NCBI GenBank assembly: GCA_946222725.1
Contig: CAMIHT010000002.1
Location: 1 to 28,109 of the forward strand
DNA from: Actinotignum schaalii
GTDB lineage: Bacteria > Actinomycetota > Actinomycetes > Actinomycetales > Actinomycetaceae
Direction: 5' to 3'
DNA: 28,109 bases
Shown: positions 24,338-28,109 of the stretch, one piece after another
How positions within the stretch are numbered: position 1 is the first letter of the stretch
Layout: each line of letters opens with the position of its first letter
Made by a program: the position numbers and the translations under genes
Notes under the pieces: model-generated
Databases searched by the model: none
What the model was told of the DNA's origin: nothing
Seen by the model: the letters and a program-made list of their open reading frames with translations, nothing else

Positions 24338-25519
24338 GTGATTCCTCGCAGTGCGAGTGGTTATATCGCACAATTAGCACAATGGTTTCCGGTAGTTTTC
24401 GTTACCGGCCCGCGCCAGAGCGGGAAATCAACCCTGGTTCGGACGGCTTTTCCCACGTATGAATACGTCAACCTCGAAAATCCGAATCTCCGTGCGGCAG
24501 CTACCCAGGATCCAGTTGGTTTTCTTGCCGCGCACCCCGCGCCGCTTATCGTTGATGAGGCGCAATATGCTCCGGATCTTTTTTCTACCATTCAGGTGCG
24601 ATCAGACGAGCGTGGTGAGGCGGGGCAGTACATTTTGACCGGTTCACAAAACTTTTCGCTGCTGCGGAGCATTCGCCAATCTTTGGCCGGCAGGGTTGGA
24701 ATGCTTCAGCTACTCCCCTTGAGCTGGCAAGAACTTCAAGCACTTGATCCTGTGCCCACACTCAGCGAAGCGCAAGTTGCCGGAGGATATCCGCGTATTT
24801 ATGACGCTGGTATTCCGGCCCACGTTTTTATGCCTAATTACGTGCGGACTTACCTTGAAAGAGATGTCGCGGATTATCTCGGTGTCCGAAATATTGACGC
24901 ATTCCGTGCTTTCCTGCGATTGTGTGCAGAGTCGAGCGGAAGCCTCATCAACTACAGTGGCTTGGCGCGCGATATCAGCTCCACCTATCGGACCGTCAAA
25001 GAGTGGGCATCGATTCTCAACTCCTCCTACATCACCTTTACGCTGCAGCCGTATATGTCCAGCGGTGCGAAACGAGTGACGAAGACTCCGAAGCTGTACT
25101 TTTACGATACGGGTTTGCTGTGCCATCTTCTGGGGATCCGAAGTGCTGCTGAACTTCTCACCCATCCGAAACGCGGGGCGGTATTCGAGAATTTCGTGAT
25201 CGCGGAGATGAGGAAACAATATCTCCATACAGGAACGGAACCAGAGCTCTATTTTTATCGTGATGACTCCAAGCGCGAGGCTGATCTCCTTGATCTCACT
25301 GTGCGCAGTAATCCGCGCATTTTCGAGATTAAATCCTCGATGACGATGCGCGATAAATTCGGCCACCAGCTTTCCCAGATTGGTGACCTCCTGGGAATCC
25401 CGGCCGCAAATCGCGCGGTTATCTACCAGGGGGAGGAATCCTACCGGGGAAAAAACTTTGCAGCCCAGTCGGCCGCGCACTTGCTCGCTACCTATCCGCA
25501 ACCTGCCCCGGGTGCTTGA
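24338..25519 (+). CDS. AAA ATPase with DUF4143 nuclease-like domain
   Basis: 393 aa. The N-terminal ATPase has Walker A G-P-R-Q-S-G-K-S (Lys30), Walker B L-I-V-D-E-A-Q (Asp73-Glu74) and a sensor region I-L-T-G-S-Q-N-F. The C-terminal part is the DUF4143 region, with a PD-(D/E)xK-like pattern R-E-A-D (Glu314, Asp316) and F-E-I-K (Glu330, Lys332). Such proteins are widespread and often near mobile or toxin-antitoxin loci, but their role is not established. I choose GTG 24338 because GGGAGAGG lies 7 nt upstream and it gives the usual short lead (M-I-P-R) before the P-loop. An earlier in-frame GTG (24278) sits inside the repeat array. Base composition looks less GC-rich than the neighbours. Confidence 0.87.
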   Translation: MIPRSASGYIAQLAQWFPVVFVTGPRQSGKSTLVRTAFPTYEYVNLENPNLRAAATQDPVGFLAAHPAPLIVDEAQYAPDLFSTIQVRSDERGEAGQYILTGSQNFSLLRSIRQSLAGRVGMLQLLPLSWQELQALDPVPTLSEAQVAGGYPRIYDAGIPAHVFMPNYVRTYLERDVADYLGVRNIDAFRAFLRLCAESSGSLINYSGLARDISSTYRTVKEWASILNSSYITFTLQPYMSSGAKRVTKTPKLYFYDTGLLCHLLGIRSAAELLTHPKRGAVFENFVIAEMRKQYLHTGTEPELYFYRDDSKREADLLDLTVRSNPRIFEIKSSMTMRDKFGHQLSQIGDLLGIPAANRAVIYQGEESYRGKNFAAQSAAHLLATYPQPAPGA

Positions 25520-25540
25520 CCTCCGTAGGGAGATGCGTAT

Positions 25541-25600
25541 TGTGCCCGGTGCCGCTCTTCGACTACGGATAAGGTAGTCAGGGAGGCGGCACCGGGCACA
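25541..25600. terminator. Long palindrome between convergent genes
   Basis: A perfect 15-bp inverted repeat: TGTGCCCGGTGCCGC (25541-25555) against its complement at 25586-25600. An inner stem GACTAC (25561-25566)/GTAGTC (25574-25579) also forms. It stands between the AAA/DUF4143 gene (+) and the MerR gene (-), the position of a shared bidirectional terminator. Neither side has a T-run. It could instead be a remnant of a small inverted-repeat element. Confidence 0.6.
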
Positions 25601-25627
25601 GTTATAAGGAAGTGGATGGATTATGGA

Positions 25628-26353
25628 CTATGCGCAGTAGTGCTTGATGGCTTCGTGAGCGAATACCGCGGTTCCTTCGCCCGCAAAATCGTCAATATTG
25701 CGAGTGAATTCGCCACCATCGGCATACATTTCCCCGAGGCCGGCCAGGACCTCATCCGTGCATGTATAGAAATTATCCGTGATGAAGCCTTGCAACTTTT
25801 CCACCAGCGCTTGGGCTTCCGGAGAGTCGGGGGTACCAGTTTTGATCTTCCCAAATTCCCCGAAAATTAACATGAGACTCTGGGTGATGGCCTGATTTTC
25901 CGTAGTGCTCCGTCCTGCGTTCTTGGATTCATACTCCTGATATTCCGACGTTGCACCCCAGCGCTCTCGGGCCTGGCGGGCGTAATCATCGATTTTTCCG
26001 GTGTCAAAAACTGTGAAATCCATATAGGTACCTCCTGACGATTTGATTCTTTTTGCGAAGTCCAGCAAGGCGTCGAGCCGGTCCCTTTTCAGGGAAAGTA
26101 GGGTTATCTGCTGGTCGAGTGCCTCGGCTTCGTCGAAGTTCTTGCTGTGGACTATTGCTTTGATTTCTTTGAGCGGGAATTCCAACTCCCGAAAAAGCAA
26201 AATATATTGCAGCTGTTTCACGTCCGCGTCGCTGTACAGCCTGTATCCAGCATCCGAGTAATCGGTGGGCTTGAGAAGCCCGATTCTGTCGTAGTACTGC
26301 AACGTGCGAACGCTGATACCGGCTATTTTGCTGACCTCATTGACGGTTTTCAT
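25628..26353 (-). CDS. MerR-family activator with TipAS ligand-binding domain
   Basis: 241 aa. The N-terminal MerR HTH shows V-N-E-V-S-K-I-A-G-I-S-V-R-T-L-Q-Y-Y-D-R-I-G-L-L (about residues 4-27) and G-Y-R-L-Y-S-D-A-D wing residues. A dimerisation coiled coil (about 70-110) follows. The C-terminal domain (about 118-241; A-R-E-R-W-G-A-T-S-E-Y-Q-E-Y and a second half ending H-E-A-I-K-H-Y) matches TipAS, which binds thiopeptide-like and other hydrophobic drugs in TipA and related regulators. ATG 26353 is preferred (AAGGAGG 7 nt upstream) over GTG 26356. A MerR-style operator lies just upstream, so it probably controls itself. No exporter or resistance gene is next to it. Confidence 0.9.
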   Translation of the reverse strand: MKTVNEVSKIAGISVRTLQYYDRIGLLKPTDYSDAGYRLYSDADVKQLQYILLFRELEFPLKEIKAIVHSKNFDEAEALDQQITLLSLKRDRLDALLDFAKRIKSSGGTYMDFTVFDTGKIDDYARQARERWGATSEYQEYESKNAGRSTTENQAITQSLMLIFGEFGKIKTGTPDSPEAQALVEKLQGFITDNFYTCTDEVLAGLGEMYADGGEFTRNIDDFAGEGTAVFAHEAIKHYCA

Positions 26354-26378
26354 CACTCATCCTCCTTCCGTGTTAACA

Positions 26379-26409
26379 ACGGTAGAGTGTGACGTAACGT
26401 CAGGGTCAA
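26379..26409 (-). promoter_or_regulatory. MerR-type promoter/operator of the TipAS regulator gene
   Basis: On the minus strand, -35 TTGACC (26409-26404) and -10-like TACCGT (26384-26379) are separated by 19 bp, the long spacing used by MerR-family activators. A perfect 13-bp palindrome TGACGTTACGTCA (26402-26390) lies between them. An alternative -10 TCTACC would give 17 bp. Confidence 0.7.
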
Positions 26410-26477
26410 GTGGAAGAAATCATGACCGCCCACAGTTAAACGCAGACGGTCTCCGAGCCGCAAGACCGCCACATGAA

Positions 26478-26819
26478 TTAAAGCGGCTGGGCATCGGTGC
26501 CTATCGCGAAATCCCCTTCGCCGAGCTCTAAACTCAGTGATTTAAATACTTCTTCTGCGGGTTTGGTGTCGCCTGATTCGATGGATCGGAGGCCTTTGTC
26601 CAATTCGGCAATTAACTCATCTTTGGTCAGCGAGCTAATATCAACCGGCCTGGAATGAGGGAGCTTCACTTCAAAGGGGATGCCGCGGTGCAAGATCACT
26701 TGCTTATAAAGCAGGGTGATAAGAGTTGATGGGGAGACGCCTAATAAGCTCAAAATGCGTTCTGCCCGTTCCTTGAGTTCCGGATCGATGCGGACGTATA
26801 CATTTGCTGTCTTTGCCAC
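26478..26819 (-). CDS. RelB/DinJ family antitoxin, no toxin gene visible
   Basis: 113 aa. The N-terminus K-T-A-N-V-Y-V-R-I-D-P-E-L-K-E-R-A-E-x-I-L-S-L-L-G-V-S-P-S-T-L-I is the ribbon-helix-helix of RelB/DinJ antitoxins, followed by the typical R-G-I-P-F-E and, near residue 90, K-P-A-E-E-V-F-K-S-L, where these proteins usually end. An extra acidic tail (S-L-E-L-G-E-G-D-F-A-I-G-T-D) continues for about 18 residues. Start GTG 26819 has AAGGAGG upstream. A RelE/YafQ toxin would normally follow at once; only 124 bp separate this gene from the MerR start and no RelE-like frame is seen. It could be a solitary regulator or the relic of a lost pair. Confidence 0.85.
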   Translation of the reverse strand: MAKTANVYVRIDPELKERAERILSLLGVSPSTLITLLYKQVILHRGIPFEVKLPHSRPVDISSLTKDELIAELDKGLRSIESGDTKPAEEVFKSLSLELGEGDFAIGTDAQPL

Positions 26820-26942
26820 GGGTGCCTCCTTGCCTCCTGTTGAACAGTTTGCGCCATAGTGGCATGCGCAAGCACTTATCCCTCGCGAAACGCCCGGAAT
26901 GAATATGGTGGTATGCCGCTTCCGAAACGCCGCAGCCGCCGC

Positions 26943-28064
26943 CTAATCCACCCGCTCGGCCAGCACCATGCATTCCATGTGTCCGGTTTGCGGAAACATG
27001 TCCATGAGGCGTGCTTCGTGCACGGTAAAGCCATCCAGCAGCCCCAGGTCTTTGGCCAGCGTGGTGGGATTGCATGATGAATAGATGAGCCAGCGCGGGG
27101 GATTGGCCGCAATCCACTCGGTGAGATCGGTCAGACCACGCCGAGGTGGATTGACGATGAGCAGATCCGGCGTGCCGCCGAGCTTGCCGGCGGCACGTGC
27201 GGCGTCGCCGGCAAAAAACTGCGCGGAACTGCCGGCGTTCGCGGCAGCGCGGCGCGCGGAATCCACCGCGGCCTCAGAAATCTCCACGCCGGTCACGCGC
27301 CGCCCCGGGCCGGCCACGTGCAGCGCGAAACCACCCACCCCGCAATATAGATCCCATACCGTGCGCACCCCGTCCAAACCGGCGGCCCACTCGCGTGCCT
27401 GTGCGTACATCGCCCGGGCAATCGTAGTATTCGTCTGGAAGAAGGAACGCGGGGTGAGGTAAAGCGTTACTGCGCCGAGCGGGAAAGGCAGCGTATCCTC
27501 CCTGGTCAGCACAATCTCCTCCTCACCCTCCACGAGGGCGGCACGCTGCGGCAGCAAATTAACAGAAATAACCCGAGCGTGCGGGAGCTGCGCGCGCAAC
27601 CAGGCCACATGCTTGCGAATCCGTACCACCGACTCGGTCGAGCGCAGCACAAAACGTAGCAGCAGCTCACCGCTCGGCGCCGCGGTGATAAGAATATATT
27701 TGAGTTCCCCGCGCCCGCTTGGCACGTCGAAAGGTGTGAGCCGCGCCCGCCCGATGAACTCGGTTAGCACCGGGAGCGCCGCGGTAATGGGCTCTTCGTA
27801 GAGTCCGCATGCGCGCAGGTCCACCCCGCGCATACCCCGATCCAAAATTCCCAGCGTCGGCGCCTGTGTGCTTCCACCCACGGCAAGCTTAGCTTTATTA
27901 CGAAAATGCGATTCCGGGGAGAGTGCCGGTGGCAACCACTCCGGTGCGAAAGGCGCCAGTAATTCGGCCAGGCGTTCCTCTTTGTCCGCCACCTGAGCGG
28001 GGTAGGCCTCACCCATCCGGGTACACGAACGGCAGGTCCCCGCCTCAAAATACGAACAACGCAC
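26943..28064 (-). CDS. rlmC: 23S rRNA (uracil-5-)-methyltransferase RlmC (RumB)
   Basis: 373-aa SAM-dependent methyltransferase expected to make m5U at the 23S rRNA site equivalent to E. coli U747. The N-terminal cysteines Cys3, Cys11, Cys14 and Cys86 match the 4Fe-4S ligands. F-R-N-K-A-K-L (54-60), R-G-E-L-K-Y-I-L near residue 117 and S-F-F-Q-T-N near residue 207 are RumB hallmarks. The SAM site is D-L-Y-C-G-V-G-G-F (from 238). N-P-P-R-R-G precedes the catalytic Cys331 in S-S-C-N-P-T-T-L-A-K-D. It lacks an N-terminal TRAM domain, which fits RlmC rather than RlmD. It is complete, with its start ATG 45 bp from the window end. Confidence 0.93.
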   Translation of the reverse strand: MRCSYFEAGTCRSCTRMGEAYPAQVADKEERLAELLAPFAPEWLPPALSPESHFRNKAKLAVGGSTQAPTLGILDRGMRGVDLRACGLYEEPITAALPVLTEFIGRARLTPFDVPSGRGELKYILITAAPSGELLLRFVLRSTESVVRIRKHVAWLRAQLPHARVISVNLLPQRAALVEGEEEIVLTREDTLPFPLGAVTLYLTPRSFFQTNTTIARAMYAQAREWAAGLDGVRTVWDLYCGVGGFALHVAGPGRRVTGVEISEAAVDSARRAAANAGSSAQFFAGDAARAAGKLGGTPDLLIVNPPRRGLTDLTEWIAANPPRWLIYSSCNPTTLAKDLGLLDGFTVHEARLMDMFPQTGHMECMVLAERVD

Positions 28065-28109
28065 GGTCCCAGCTTAGTGGGCGCGCCCCGTATCCACGGT
28101 CTCCACCAC

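Noticed and set aside
26411..26477. Remnant of a RelE-type toxin downstream of the DinJ antitoxin
   Set aside because: A short frame there (V-A-V-L-R-L-G-D) superficially resembles a toxin end, but it lacks the RelE/YafQ core and is too short to support.
26770..26780. Second HAIR half-site (CTTGAGT) inside the antitoxin gene
   Set aside because: No matching ACTCAAG half at 7-bp spacing; chance occurrence in coding sequence.

Overview
The window is high-GC DNA (roughly 60 % by eye) from a Gram-positive actinobacterium. The markers are an actinobacterial dnaK-grpE-dnaJ-hspR operon with a HAIR operator, a fused MrpAB antiporter subunit, a DUF4921 protein, a DUF4235 protein, a ROK glucokinase and many GTG starts. 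Overall style suggests Actinomycetaceae or relatives (Trueperella/Arcanobacterium/Actinomyces-like). That placement is inference, because no 16S gene is present.

Layout. 1-741: 3' part of a large serine recombinase, the edge of a mobile element, closed by a terminator. 958-1031: tRNA-Gly(CCC) on the minus strand. 1204-1803: dCTP deaminase. 2087-8981: a complete mrp (mnh) Na+/H+ antiporter operon, A(B)-C-D-E-F-G, with every junction overlapping by 4 nt. 9052-9321: DUF4235 membrane protein. 9417-12917: a TPP riboswitch followed by the thiamine ABC importer thiBPQ. 13063-13311: a small membrane protein, convergent with a minus-strand patatin-like lipase (13313-14194). Also on the minus strand are a GalT-like DUF4921 protein, a YflT-type stress protein and a ROK glucokinase. 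17522-22197: HspR operator and dnaK-grpE-dnaJ-hspR, followed 9 nt later by an ABC exporter half-transporter (22207-24096).

24192-26819 looks accessory. It holds four tandem 23-bp repeats, an AAA/DUF4143 ATPase, a 15-bp-arm palindrome, a MerR-TipAS regulator with its own operator, and a RelB/DinJ antitoxin with no visible toxin. The window ends with rlmC (23S rRNA m5U methyltransferase) on the minus strand.

Functional reading. The Mrp complex exchanges cytoplasmic Na+ for H+, supporting pH and sodium tolerance. ThiBPQ takes up thiamine when the riboswitch senses low TPP. HspR represses its own chaperone operon through the HAIR site, with DnaK as likely co-repressor. Most of the window is recognisable core genome. 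The least explained parts are the 23-bp repeats before the AAA/DUF4143 gene, the His-rich tandem tail of HspR, the orphan antitoxin, and the ABC exporter with an unusual P-loop. I did not find a convincing wholly new multi-gene system.
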